Assembly (NCBI RefSeq): GCF_023701745.1
Contig: NZ_JAJOZB010000001.1
Location: 310,001-374,000, forward strand
Source: Streptomyces sp. RKAG293
GTDB taxonomy: Bacteria; Actinomycetota; Actinomycetes; Streptomycetales; Streptomycetaceae
Direction of reading: 5' to 3'
DNA: 64,000 nucleotides
Below are positions 31,001 to 39,727 of the stretch, piece after piece; the first letter of the stretch is position 1, and each line of letters starts with the position of its first letter. The notes under the pieces are model-generated. The model was not told the origin of the DNA. It saw nothing but the letters and a program-made list of their open reading frames with translations, and searched no databases. The translations under genes and the position numbers were made by a program.

Positions 31001-33818
31001 GGTTCTCCCAGAACGTCTCCAGGTCCGGGGCCTGCGGATAGCGACCGGCCAGGCCGATGACGGCGATGTCAGCGCCGTCGGCGCGGTGCACGGTGGTCGC
31101 GCGGGCCTCACCGGGCCGCACGGCGGCATCGGCATGCGCCGGCGCATCGGCAGGGACCGGGGCATCGTCGGGGGCGAGCAGTCCGGTACGGACCGCGCCG
31201 GGCTCCGCGTACACCGCCACCACCCGCGACGGCCCCTCGCCCAGGCATCGTTCGAGCAGGGCGAGGCCCTCGCGGCCGGGCATGGGGTGCACTCCGGAGG
31301 CCGCGGCGCGGTTGAGCGCGGCGGCGCCGACGCGCATCCCGCCGTCGGCCCAGTAGGGCCACGCGACGGACCGGGAGACGCCCTGGCGGTCGGTCCTGGC
31401 GGAGCGCCATTCGGCGAATCCGTCGAGAAAGGCGTTGGCGTAGGCGTAGTCGCACTGGCCGGGGTTGGGCACGGCGGTGGACAGGGAGGAGAACAGCAGG
31501 AACAGCCGCAGGTCACAGTCGGCGGTGGCCTCGTCGAGGTGCACGGTCCCGGCCAGTTTCGGCGCGAGGACGGGCTCGGTGTCCCCGGGGTCCTTGCGGA
31601 AGTGGACCCCGTCGGCGGTGGTTCCCGCGCAATGCAGCACGGCGTCGACGCGCCCGAAGAGTTCACGGCAGCGTGCGACGGCCTCGTCGGCGCCCGCGCG
31701 GTGCGTGACGTCGGCCTGGACGTAGTGGGCCTGGGCGCCGAGCGCCCGGCACCGGTCCAGGACGGCGATGACGGTCCCGTCGGCCGGGCGGCGCCCGCAG
31801 AGCAGGATCCGGGCCCGCCGGGTGGCGGCCAGGTGTTCGGCGAGCAGCGAGCCGACGCCGCCCGCGCCGCCGGGTATCAGGCAGACGGCGCCCTCGGCGA
31901 GTTCCGTGCCGTCGCTTTCGGCGGGCAGGTACGGGACGAGCTGCCGCGTCGTCCTGGTGTACTCGTGGTCGGTGCCACCGCGCCGGTGGAACGTCTCGCT
32001 GTCGTCCCGGCCGTCGCCCGCCTCGGCCAGCAGGACGGCGGCGAGTTCGCCGGCCGACGGCCTGCCGTCCAGGCAACTGCTGCGACAGCGCAGCCAGGGG
32101 GTCTCCGCGGTGATGCCGCGGGCCAGCGCGGCGAGCGCCGAATGCTGCGGCACCTCCTCGCCGTCGGGCCGGGTATGGAGGACGAGCAGCCGGCAGTCGT
32201 CCGCGGGACGGTTCTCCGCGATGGCCGCCGCCAGGGCCCAGACGACGTCGTAGCCGTCCGCGGTCCGGGCCGAGGGGTGTCCGGCCGGGGCCGGGACCAC
32301 CGCGAACAGCGCCGGCTCCGCCCCGTCGGCCCGCAGTTCGGTGAGCAGCCGCCCGAAGTCCGCGCGGCTGCCGGCGCGCAGCCGGTAGGTGTCGGGGCCG
32401 GTCCTCGCGTACTCCGGGCCAGGGGTCACCTGGACCGTACGGCGTCCCGGTCCGGCACGGCGGCGCAGTTCGACGGGCAGGGCGGGATCGGCGGCGACGA
32501 CCAGTAGGTCGCCGGGAAGGTCCGGCGACGACCGCCCGGACGGGCGCAGCACCCATTCGGGCCGGTAGCAACGGAGTTCGGCGTCGGAGGGGGGCTCGTC
32601 GGGGCCGGTGGCCCCGGCCTGGTCCGGCAGCCGTGGGAGGGTGGCGGAGGGGTACGTCTCAGCGAGGTGCCGGGCGAGACCGGCGATGTCGCTGTACTCG
32701 AACAGCAGGGTGGGGTACAGCCGGCTGCCGACCAGCTTCTCCAGGTCCGAACTGATGGAGAGCATGGTGATGGAGTCGAGACCGAGCTCGTAGAAGCCCG
32801 TGGTGGTGTCGATCGATCCGGGCGGCCTGCCGAGCAGTTGGCCGATCATCGCCTGGAGGTGCGCCGCCAGGCGCGCCGCGGAGTTGGCGGGCGGCGCGGC
32901 GGGAGCCGGCGCGACGGCCGGGGCGGGCACCGCTCGCGGGCCCGTTCCGGCGTCTTCGGGGTGCAGCAGCCGGGTGATCAGCGCGGCGTTCCGCACCCGC
33001 TTGCACGTCAGCTTCAGGAAGCGGGCGACGAACCTGCCCTGCTCGTCGTAGATCAGGCAATCGCTGTGCATGACGTCGCCGGACGGGGCGGTGGTCTCGG
33101 GCCCAGGCACATGGACCCAGCACGGGCCCTCCAGTGCCCGCGGCGCCCGGAACTCCTCCAGGTGGACGGGGATGAACGGATCGCCGTCCGGCGGCGGAAG
33201 CTGCCCGAAGGCGACCAGGGTGGCGGCGTCCAGCTTCGCGGGATGAATGTGGAACTCGCCCTCCTGTGCGCGAGATCCGGGGTCGAGTTCCAGCCGGGCG
33301 AGCAGGCCGGGGCCGATCTGGTGGACGGGGCCGAAGCCCATCATCGGCGCCCCGTGCTCGATGTGCTCGTCCCTGGCCTGGCGGTACAGGTCCGCCATGT
33401 CCTTGCCGCCGGTACGGCCCGCCAGCAGCGCCCTCGGATCCACCGGCCCGGGAGCGGGCTCGTCGGTGAACTCCAGCCGGCACGAGAAGTGGTGACGCCA
33501 GCCGTCGTCCCGCGCCCTGTCGCTCTCCCCCGCAACCTTGCTGTCCGCGGCGACCGGCCGCGACCCCTCGCCGTCCGGGCTTCCGACAGTGATCCGGACC
33601 TCCAGGTCGTGCCCGGGTTCCGTGGCCATCGGGGCGGTGAACAGGATGTTCCTCAGCACCGCGCGCGCCGGGTCGTACCCCTGCGCCCGCAGGATGCGGT
33701 AGACGATGTCGAGGAAGGTGGCACCGGGCATCACCGACACCCCGTGGATGCGGTGGTGCAGCATGACGAAGTCGTCGTGAGGCAGGAAGAACTGACACTC
33801 GATCGGGCTGTCGTTCAT
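22052..33818 (-). CDS. Giant lnmJ-like trans-AT PKS, N-terminal part: DH-ACP-KR / KS-ECH-ACP / KS-DH-KR-cMT-ACP
   Basis: First part of the gene that continues in 12709-22051. Domains: DH ~1-290 (HRIHGVSVMPG present, but the second motif reads LDAATL with no Gln/His); ACP ~344 (LGLDSIT); KR ~415-890 (GGAGGVGS, CDYAYANAF); KS ~918-1328 (CSSS, HGTG, NIGH); a carrier-like segment without Ser ~1380-1460 (LGLDPAG); in-line ECH2 ~1624-1882 (QGHASGGG, NYGFTPGMGATY), a decarboxylase of beta-branching; ACP ~1966 (MGLDSIG); KS ~2109-2532; DH ~2665-2960 (DHQVGGRPVLPG, LLDGALQ); KR ~2965-3420 (GGTGGIG); C-methyltransferase ~3430-3800 (VLEVGAGTGAG); ACP ~3839 (YGVDSLV). The protein opens with DH-ACP-KR, completing a module whose KS sits at the end of another protein (46646-52846). 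ATs act in trans. Confidence 0.93.
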
Positions 33819-33885
33819 GGCCGCACATCCCCTCGTTCATCCGTCGCCCGCGGGCAGTGGTCACATCGCGATCGTGCGGGGTCCG

Positions 33886-33928
33886 ACCCTAGGCAGGCGG
33901 CCCGGCCGCGCCTGCTCAGAATTGAGCG
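33886..33928 (-). promoter_or_regulatory. Candidate Crp/Fnr-type operator plus -10 box upstream of the giant PKS
   Basis: Palindrome TGCTCA-GAAT-TGAGCG at 33913-33928 (one mismatch), overlapping the last codons of the adenylation gene. On the minus strand TAGGGT (33891-33886) begins 22 nt from its proximal end. The giant PKS starts 95 bp beyond the palindrome. Confidence 0.62.
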
Positions 33929-35472
33929 CGGTCGGCGACCTCGCGGGCCGCCTCCTCGCGCAGGAGGTTCCGGTCCGTCTTGCCGTGGGCGTTCAGCGGA
34001 GCCTCAGGGCGCCACCACACGTACCGGGGCAGCATGTAGGCCGGCAGGCGGGTGGCCAGTCGTTCCACCAGCGCCTTCAGGTCGGGTTCCGCGTCGCCCA
34101 GGACGTAGGCGGCGAGCACCGCGCCCGACGGGGCCTCGACGGCGAACGTGGCCGCGTCCGTGCCGGAGACCTCGCGCAGCGCGGCCTCCACTTCGCCGAC
34201 CTCTACCCGATAACCGTTGATCTTCACCTGCGAATCCCCGCGCCCGAGGTGGATGAAGCCCACGCCGTCGTCGGCGCGCACCTGGTCGCCCGTCCGGTAC
34301 CAGCGCTGTCCACCGCGTTCGAGGAAACGGCCCGCGTCCTCGGCCGGGTCGAGGTAGCCGGCGAACATCTGCCCGCCGGTGAGGCACAGTTCGCCCAGCC
34401 GCGGGGTGGTCTCGCCGTCGGCCCCCAGCAGCAGCGCCTCCATGCCGTCGTTGGGCGTGCCGATGGGCACCGTCGCGCCGTACTCGGCGTCCGGCACGGC
34501 GGGGTCCCAGCGGAACGCCGTGCAGGCGATGGTGAGTTCGGTGGGGCCGTAGATGTTGTCGATCACCCCGTCGGGGGCGGCCCGCTGCCAGTACCTGGCG
34601 GTGTCCGTCATCAGTGCCTCGCCCGCGAACACCGACTGCCGCAGTCCGGCGAGGCTGCCGGGCGCGAGCATGCCCTTGCGCTGGAGGCCGCGCGCCAGGC
34701 TGGGGGTGCTGTGCCAGACGGTGAGTCCGTACCGGCGCACCCAGCGCGCCGGGTCGAGCGCCTGGAGGCGGGAGAGCACGCACACGCAGGCCCCGCCCGC
34801 CCAGGCCGGGAAGATGTCGGCCAGGGCCAGGTCGAAGGTGGTCTCGTGCACCTGGCTGAAGCAGTCGTCCGTCCGTACGCCGTAGCGGGGCAGCGCCGAC
34901 TGCAGGAAGGACGAGACGTTGGCGTGGCTGATGGGAACGCCCTTGGGTGTCCCGGTCGAGCCCGAGGTGAAGAGGGTGTAGGCGATGTCGTCGGGTGCGC
35001 GCGGCGGCGTGACGAAGCCGTCCGCCGCCGCGTCGTCCGCAGTGACCCGCAGGGCAAGAATCGTGCCGGGAAGGTCCGTTGCCACCCGCGGCGCCAGGAC
35101 CGAGTGCACCGGTGCCCCGGCGATCACCTCCGCCAGCCCGGCCGCGCCGGCCGGGTCGGCGACGACCGCCTCGCACCCGGCGGCCCGCAGCACGGCGCCG
35201 TTGCGGGCCGGCGGGTTCTCCGGGTTGAGCGGCACGGCCGTCGCGCCGGCGTAGAGTGCCGCCAGCAGGCCGATGTACGCCTCGGGCGTTTTCGCGGCCA
35301 GCACGGCCACGGATCGTGGCCTGTGCCGCGCGCTGAGCGCCGCCGCCCAGGACCGCGCCATACGGTCCACCTCGGTGTAGGTCCAGCTGCGGTCGAGGAT
35401 GCGCAGCGCGGGGCCGTGCGGGTTGAGCGCGAGGCCGTCCCTGAACCAGCCGTCCAGCGGCCTGCCGGTCAT
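33916..35472 (-). CDS. Free-standing amino-acid adenylation enzyme (starter loading, LnmQ-like)
   Basis: 518 residues from ATG 35472. ANL-family motifs in order: LFTSGSTGTPKGVP (A3), TTFDLALADIF (A4), NIYGPTELTIAC (A5), GELCLTGGQMFAGY (A6), YRTGDQVRADD (A7), KINGYRVEVGEVE (A8) and LNAHGKTDRNLL (A10 Lys). There is no carrier or condensation domain. The start overlaps the stop of the small carrier-protein gene (ATGA), as in an A/PCP starter-loading pair; in leinamycin such a pair (LnmQ/LnmP) activates D-alanine. My reading of the pocket is D-L-A-H-V-A-I-I-A, which I cannot assign with certainty, so the starter amino acid is open. Confidence 0.9.
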   Translation of the reverse strand: MTGRPLDGWFRDGLALNPHGPALRILDRSWTYTEVDRMARSWAAALSARHRPRSVAVLAAKTPEAYIGLLAALYAGATAVPLNPENPPARNGAVLRAAGCEAVVADPAGAAGLAEVIAGAPVHSVLAPRVATDLPGTILALRVTADDAAADGFVTPPRAPDDIAYTLFTSGSTGTPKGVPISHANVSSFLQSALPRYGVRTDDCFSQVHETTFDLALADIFPAWAGGACVCVLSRLQALDPARWVRRYGLTVWHSTPSLARGLQRKGMLAPGSLAGLRQSVFAGEALMTDTARYWQRAAPDGVIDNIYGPTELTIACTAFRWDPAVPDAEYGATVPIGTPNDGMEALLLGADGETTPRLGELCLTGGQMFAGYLDPAEDAGRFLERGGQRWYRTGDQVRADDGVGFIHLGRGDSQVKINGYRVEVGEVEAALREVSGTDAATFAVEAPSGAVLAAYVLGDAEPDLKALVERLATRLPAYMLPRYVWWRPEAPLNAHGKTDRNLLREEAAREVADRAQF

Positions 35473-35725
35473 GGCGTGCCCTGCAGGCAGGCGCTGACGG
35501 TGTCCCACAGTTTCTCCGGTGACGCGAAGGTGGCAGGGACCAGTGCCGCGTCGGGGAACGTGAAGTCGTAGGCGTCCTCCAGCGATGCGGAGAGGCCGAC
35601 CATGCCCAGTGAGTCGAGGCCGTGGGCCGGCAGCGGGACTCCGGGCTCGAGGGGGCATCGGCGGGGTAGTCGGTGAGCGCCGCCCTGACCAGTTTTTCGA
35701 ATGTCGCGTCCCAGTGAGCTGTCAC
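35469..35725 (-). CDS. Free-standing peptidyl/acyl carrier protein (LnmP-like), frame interrupted
   Basis: From GTG 35725 (preceded by GGAAGGA) the frame reads VTAHWDATFEKLVRAAL, a typical first carrier helix, then loses sense. The continuing frame reads HGLDSLGMVGLSASLEDA, the phosphopantetheine site, and ends at the TGA overlapping the adenylation gene. The switch lies at a five-base G run (35651-35655). One added base gives a continuous 85-residue carrier (257 bp becomes 258). Too short and frameshifted to be found by automatic gene callers. It should hold the starter loaded by 33916-35472 and be modified by the PPTase at 57475. Confidence 0.82.
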
Positions 35726-35833
35726 GATGCCGCGCGTCCTTCCGTCGGTCCTTGGGTACCGGAGATGTTCGGTCACGGAGAAATCAGCAATTCCGGAACC
35801 GGGTTCCACACGGCACGGAAGCGTTCTCCACAA

Positions 35834-35847
35834 TGCCATTCATGGCA
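35834..35847. repeat. Perfect 14-bp inverted repeat TGCCAT-TC-ATGGCA
   Basis: Six-base arms with a two-base spacer, ten bases from the main operator in the divergent promoter. It was seen only once in the intergenic regions, so it may be an operator of a second regulator or chance. Confidence 0.35.
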
Positions 35848-35857
35848 ATTACCGGCG

Positions 35858-35873
35858 TGCTCACTTTTGAGCA
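35858..35873. promoter_or_regulatory. Candidate Crp/Fnr-type operator, perfect palindrome
   Basis: TGCTCA-CTTT-TGAGCA, a perfect 6-4-6 palindrome. Possible -10 elements lie at the expected distance on both sides: CATCAT at 35895-35900 for the rightward hydrolase gene and CATTGT (35835-35830, minus strand) for the leftward carrier gene. A single site could therefore activate both. Confidence 0.7.
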
Positions 35874-35984
35874 GAAAGGGATGGTGAAATCCTGCATCAT
35901 TGATGGTCTTCTCATATCCCGCGTATTTCCGGGAACAGGTGACCCGCCGTGCGGCCCGCAGCACTGGTCCAGGAGGACAGGACG

Positions 35985-37994
35985 ATGTCCCACCATGTGC
36001 TGCTCGTCGGCACCTCGGCCCTTCTCACCGGGCGGCTGGCGGCCCGCCGGCTAGCGGCGCCCGACCGCCCCTCGGTACTGCTGCTGCTGGCGGCCAGGAG
36101 CCGCCCGACCGCACCGGGGCCCGACGCCGCGGCCTTGCGGTCCTTCGTCCGGGACGACGTGGCCGGCAGCGCGCCCGGCACCGCGCCGGATGACCCGGGC
36201 GACCGGCTGCGGATCCTGCGGCTGGACCCAGACGCGCTGGCGGAGGCACTCGCCGCGGAGACGGCCGATGAGGTCTGGTGCGTGACCCCGGGCCTGGACC
36301 GCGACCCGGCGCGCGGGGCGTGGGCCGACGGCGTCGTCGCCGGAGCGCTGCTCGCCGCCCTTCCCGCTCTGCGGGCCGCCAAGTACGTGCACGTCGGTCC
36401 TTCAGGGGCGGGGGGTGCGGACCGCCTGACCCCGCCGCCCCCGCCCTATCGCGAACTGGAGCGCACCACCGTGGAGCGCTGTCTGGCCCACGGAGCCGCC
36501 TGGCGCGTGTTGCGTACGCCCCCGGTGGCCGACGCCGCCGCCCCCCTGCTCGGCGAGAGCCCGGCGGGACCGCACCAGCTGCTCGAAGCGCTGCGCTCGG
36601 TCAGGTCGGAGGTCGCCGACCGCATACCCGACTGGTTCCAGCGCCACCCCCTGCGCGTGGCCGGATTCGGGGGCCGCGGGCTCGCGCTGCTCCCGGCCGG
36701 ACGGGCCGCCGAGTGGCTGTGGGCCACCGGGGGGCCGCCCGGCCTGCCCGACGGTTTCGCCACCCTGCCCTGTCCCGTGCCGACCCCGTTGGAGGAGCTG
36801 CTGCCGCGCGCGGGCGCCGTGTACGGGATCGATCTGCGGCCCGTGACCGGGCGGGACGGGTTCACCGCGGCGGAACGGCTGCTGGACCTACGGCTCGACG
36901 CGGTACGGAGCGCGGCCGTCCGGCTCGGCGGGAGCGCCGCCGACGACGCGCCCGAGGCGCTCTCCGTAGCCGCCCAGTGGGAGCTGCTCGGCGCGGTCCG
37001 CGAGAACCAGGACCGCTCGGCGGCGCGGACGCCGCCCCGTGGTCCGGCCCGTACCGTCGAGGTCGCCGGCGCGCCGCTGACCCTGTTCGAAGCGGGAGCC
37101 GCCAGGGCGGCCGGCCAGGCGCCCCTGGTCCTCATCAATGCGCTCGGGCAGGGACACGGCTTCCTCGACCGCCTCTCGCGGGAGCTCGCGGCTCACCGGC
37201 GGGTGGTGTCGTGGCAGGTCCGCGGAACCGATCCCGACCTGCCGCCCTGGGACATCGACCACCAGCTCGACGACCTGCGCGCGGTGCTCGGCCTGACCGG
37301 TGCCGAACGCTTCCACCTGGTGGGCTGGTGCACCGGTGCCAAGATCGCCACCGCGTACCAGCGGCGCCACCCGGGCGACGTCGCCTCCCTGGTCTTCCTC
37401 AACGCGACGTTCAAGCAGGACGGCCTGTGGGACGGCATGGACACACCGTACGAACGCAATCTCGAAGCGGTCTGCCGCGCCCTCGCCCGCCGGCCGGAGA
37501 AGGCGGAGCGGCTGGTCGGGCTGCTCGCACCGGGCAGCGCGGGCGGCGGGGAGAAGACGGGGCCCGGGCAGGACGCCGGAGTTCTCGGCGTTCTCAGCCG
37601 GGCGCTGGCCGAGGAGGTGCGCAGGCCCTTCCTCGCACCCGAGAAGCTCGTGCGCTATGCCCGCCAGCTCGTCGACCTGTGGACGCTGGACACCGCTGAG
37701 CAGGCTCCCGCAGTCGAGGTGCCCGTCCTTTTCGTGGGCTCCGAGTTCGACGCCATCTCCTCGCCCGCCCGGGCGCGGGCCGCGGCGCGCTGCTTCCCCG
37801 ACGCCAGGTACGCCGAGCTGGCGGGCGCCGGGCACTACGCCCCGCACGACAGGTCGGCGCTGGTGGCGGAGCTGATCACCGAGTTCGTCCGGGCGCCGGG
37901 ACGCATCGCGCGCGAGGTCGCCCATCCCGAGATCCGGTGGGGTGTCGAACCGCCCGGCCCGGAACAGAACCCAGCACGAGAGGCTGCATCATGA
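35985..37994 (+). CDS. Rossmann-fold / alpha-beta hydrolase fusion protein with Cys nucleophile
   Basis: 669 residues from ATG 35985, with AGGAGG eight bases upstream (a longer frame from 35949 has no ribosome site). Residues ~1-250 look like an extended short-chain dehydrogenase/epimerase: HVLLVGTSALLTG at the N-terminus and a KYVHVGPSG strand, but no clear YxxxK. Residues ~370-650 are an alpha/beta hydrolase: oxyanion region LINALGQGHG, nucleophile elbow LVGWCTGAKIA with Cys instead of Ser, acid in VGSEFDAIS and His in AGAGHYAPHD. A Cys-His-Asp triad suggests acyl transfer, thioester chemistry or dienelactone-hydrolase-like activity. The gene is coupled to the methyltransferase (ATGA). Its role in the pathway is unknown. 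Confidence 0.8.
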   Translation: MSHHVLLVGTSALLTGRLAARRLAAPDRPSVLLLLAARSRPTAPGPDAAALRSFVRDDVAGSAPGTAPDDPGDRLRILRLDPDALAEALAAETADEVWCVTPGLDRDPARGAWADGVVAGALLAALPALRAAKYVHVGPSGAGGADRLTPPPPPYRELERTTVERCLAHGAAWRVLRTPPVADAAAPLLGESPAGPHQLLEALRSVRSEVADRIPDWFQRHPLRVAGFGGRGLALLPAGRAAEWLWATGGPPGLPDGFATLPCPVPTPLEELLPRAGAVYGIDLRPVTGRDGFTAAERLLDLRLDAVRSAAVRLGGSAADDAPEALSVAAQWELLGAVRENQDRSAARTPPRGPARTVEVAGAPLTLFEAGAARAAGQAPLVLINALGQGHGFLDRLSRELAAHRRVVSWQVRGTDPDLPPWDIDHQLDDLRAVLGLTGAERFHLVGWCTGAKIATAYQRRHPGDVASLVFLNATFKQDGLWDGMDTPYERNLEAVCRALARRPEKAERLVGLLAPGSAGGGEKTGPGQDAGVLGVLSRALAEEVRRPFLAPEKLVRYARQLVDLWTLDTAEQAPAVEVPVLFVGSEFDAISSPARARAAARCFPDARYAELAGAGHYAPHDRSALVAELITEFVRAPGRIAREVAHPEIRWGVEPPGPEQNPAREAAS

Positions 37995-38737
37995 CGGAGT
38001 CGATGGCATTCGACCGCGTGGCGGACAACTACGACCGGATGCGGGGCGGGATCGAGCGCGGCCGCCAGGCCGCCGCCCGGCTCGTCGCCGATCTCGCGCC
38101 GGGCCCGGTGCTGGAGGTCGGTACCGGCACCGGGATCGTCGCCGCGGGCCTGACGGAGCTGGGCCACCGGGTGTACGGCGTGGACCTGTCGCCGCCGATG
38201 CTCTCGCGCGCCCACGGCCGGCTGGGAGGCAGGGTCGCCGTGGCGGACGCGCAGTCGCTGCCCTTCGCCGACGGCGTCTTCGCGGACGTGGTCTTCGTCC
38301 ATGTGCTGCACCTGGTGGCCGACATGCCCGCGGCCCTGCGCGAGGCCGCGCGGGTGCTGGCGCCCGGCGGACGGCTGCTGGCCGCACACGGCGACCCGGC
38401 GGCCGACCCCGACGAACTGGTCGCCGTGCTCGACCGGCTCAGCGAGCTGCACCCGCCGCGCCCCGACACCCCCGGGGGACTGGACACCGCAGCCGGGGAG
38501 GCCGGCCTGCTGCCGGTCGGCCACGACTTCGCGCCGGACTACGACCGGGCCACTTCGCCGCGCCAGTTGCTGGAGAGCCTGGAGCAGCGCCTGCCGCCCT
38601 TCCTGTGGGACATCGACGACGCCACCTGGGCGCGCGTGGTGGAACCCGCGCTGGCCGAGCTGCGTGCGCTCCCCGACCAGGACCGCCCGCGCCCGCAGCA
38701 GTGGCGGGTGCACCACAGCGTGTACCGCAAGCCCTGA
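37991..38737 (+). CDS. SAM-dependent methyltransferase (class I)
   Basis: 248 residues; ATG 37991 overlaps the stop of the preceding gene. SAM-binding motif I is VLEVGTGTGIVAAGL, the acidic loop is YGVDLSPPML, the post-motif is VADAQSLPFADGVF and motif III is AARVLAPGGRLLAAHGD. It belongs to the UbiE/COQ5-like Methyltransf_11 type, usually O-, N- or S-methylation of small molecules. It is probably a tailoring enzyme, or protective if it caps a reactive thiol. It ends 3 bp before a strong hairpin terminator. Confidence 0.88.
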   Translation: MTESMAFDRVADNYDRMRGGIERGRQAAARLVADLAPGPVLEVGTGTGIVAAGLTELGHRVYGVDLSPPMLSRAHGRLGGRVAVADAQSLPFADGVFADVVFVHVLHLVADMPAALREAARVLAPGGRLLAAHGDPAADPDELVAVLDRLSELHPPRPDTPGGLDTAAGEAGLLPVGHDFAPDYDRATSPRQLLESLEQRLPPFLWDIDDATWARVVEPALAELRALPDQDRPRPQQWRVHHSVYRKP

Positions 38738-38740
38738 CGT

Positions 38741-38790
38741 GGTCCGGGCGGCGGCCGCAACCCGTCCCGGTTGCGGCCGCCGCCCGGACC
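38741..38790. terminator. Bidirectional hairpin terminator, 22-bp perfect stem
   Basis: 38741-38762 is the exact reverse complement of 38769-38790, with a six-base loop (38763-38768). It sits between the convergent methyltransferase (ends 38737) and PIG-L gene (ends 38799), so it can end both transcripts. There is no long T-run, as is usual in Streptomyces. Confidence 0.85.
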
Positions 38791-38798
38791 CGGCTCCG

Positions 38799-39515
38799 TC
38801 AGCGCGGGATCATCTCGAAGGCGATGGCCGGCACGCCGCCGAAGCGGGCCCCGGTCGCCTGCGCCAGACCCATGAGCGGACCCTTCACATCCGTGATCGG
38901 GGGCTGCTGCGCCGCCAGGTAGCTGCTGTGCGCCTCCAGCGAGGCGATCGCCTTGTCGAGGACGTCGCTGACGTCCACGGCGTGCGTCGGCTGCGGGGAG
39001 TTGGACATCACCACGTACTTCACGTCCTGCCAGGGGTCCAGGCCCAGGTCCCGGAAGACCCAGCGGTTCCCCGCGTCCCCCACCGCGTCCAGCAGTGCCC
39101 GCCCGGTGTTGCGGTGGTCGGGCGAGTTCCACCGGCCGCTCGACGTGTGGTCGTGGTGGCAGAAGCCGATCACCAGCTCGGGGCGGTGCCTGCGTATCGC
39201 GGCGGCGAACTCGCGGCGCAGCGCCAGTCCGTACTCGATCGCCCCGTCGGGGTGGTCGAGGAATTCGACGCCGGACGCGCCCACGACGGCCGCGCCGGCC
39301 CGCTGCTCGCGCTCGCGCAGCGCGGCCGCGCGCTCGGGCGGCAGGGTGTCGATCCCGGCCTCCCCGTGACTCGCGACGAGATAGGTGACGGCCTTGCCCG
39401 CCGCGGTCCAGCGCGCGACCGCCCCGGCCGCCCCGAACTCCATGTCGTCGGGGTGGGCCACCACCGCGAGTGCCCGGTTCCAGTCCTCAGGCATGATTTC
39501 CAAATCTTGGCTCAT
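38799..39515 (-). CDS. PIG-L/LmbE-family zinc N-deacetylase
   Basis: 238 residues from ATG 39515; an ATG at 39485 (MPEDWN) is an alternative, with a weak upstream GGAAA. The family zinc motif is AVVAHPDDMEFG near the N-terminus, with a conserved YLVASHGEAG strand and a distal FCHHDHTSSGRWNSPDHRNTG segment providing further ligands. Relatives include MshB, the mycothiol S-conjugate amidase Mca and BshB. A deacetylase acting on a sugar-amine or a mycothiol adduct would fit a sulfur-reactive product, but the substrate is not readable from sequence. Confidence 0.88.
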   Translation of the reverse strand: MSQDLEIMPEDWNRALAVVAHPDDMEFGAAGAVARWTAAGKAVTYLVASHGEAGIDTLPPERAAALREREQRAGAAVVGASGVEFLDHPDGAIEYGLALRREFAAAIRRHRPELVIGFCHHDHTSSGRWNSPDHRNTGRALLDAVGDAGNRWVFRDLGLDPWQDVKYVVMSNSPQPTHAVDVSDVLDKAIASLEAHSSYLAAQQPPITDVKGPLMGLAQATGARFGGVPAIAFEMIPR

Positions 39516-39609
39516 ACGGGTCAACGTAGCATCGGGAGTTCGCTTATCGACAGAGATATCGGCGCTGTCAGCTGCTATTGTTTTCCCCCTTTAATCCGCT
39601 CGCGCAGAA

Positions 39610-39652
39610 TGCTCAATCGTGAGCAGAACGGGGTGCCGGGAGCCGGGAGAAT
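39610..39652 (+). promoter_or_regulatory. Candidate Crp/Fnr-type operator (perfect palindrome) plus -10 box upstream of the DUF3224 gene
   Basis: TGCTCA-ATCG-TGAGCA at 39610-39625, a perfect 6-4-6 palindrome. GAGAAT at 39647-39652 begins 22 nt from its right end, matching class II spacing for rightward transcription of the DUF3224 gene (start 39728). No good -10 was seen at that spacing toward the PIG-L gene. Confidence 0.68.
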
Positions 39653-39727
39653 TCGTTGGTCCGTACGGCGGGCGAGGGCCCGTTGCGACCGGCCCGATGC
39701 CGCAGTCCGCGAGCGAGAGGAACCCGC

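Larger units (their letters stand above)
35726..35984. promoter_or_regulatory. Divergent promoter region between the A/PCP pair and the hydrolase-methyltransferase pair
   Basis: 259 bp, markedly AT-rich between about 35770 and 35945. It holds the perfect cluster palindrome (35858-35873) and an adjacent perfect inverted repeat TGCCAT-TC-ATGGCA (35834-35847). It presumably drives transcription leftward to the carrier/A genes and rightward to the hydrolase gene. Confidence 0.65.

Noticed and set aside
12709-33818. Two independent PKS genes rather than one
   Set aside because: The second would have to start within a KS domain (near 21900) with no KS N-terminus, while the missing KS start is present in frame just across the one-base slip.
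34004-35839. Long - strand open frame overlapping the adenylation gene, 611 codons
   Set aside because: Only its first residues (VTAHWDATFEKLVRAAL) are meaningful, being the start of the frameshifted carrier protein. The rest is the wrong frame of the adenylation gene.
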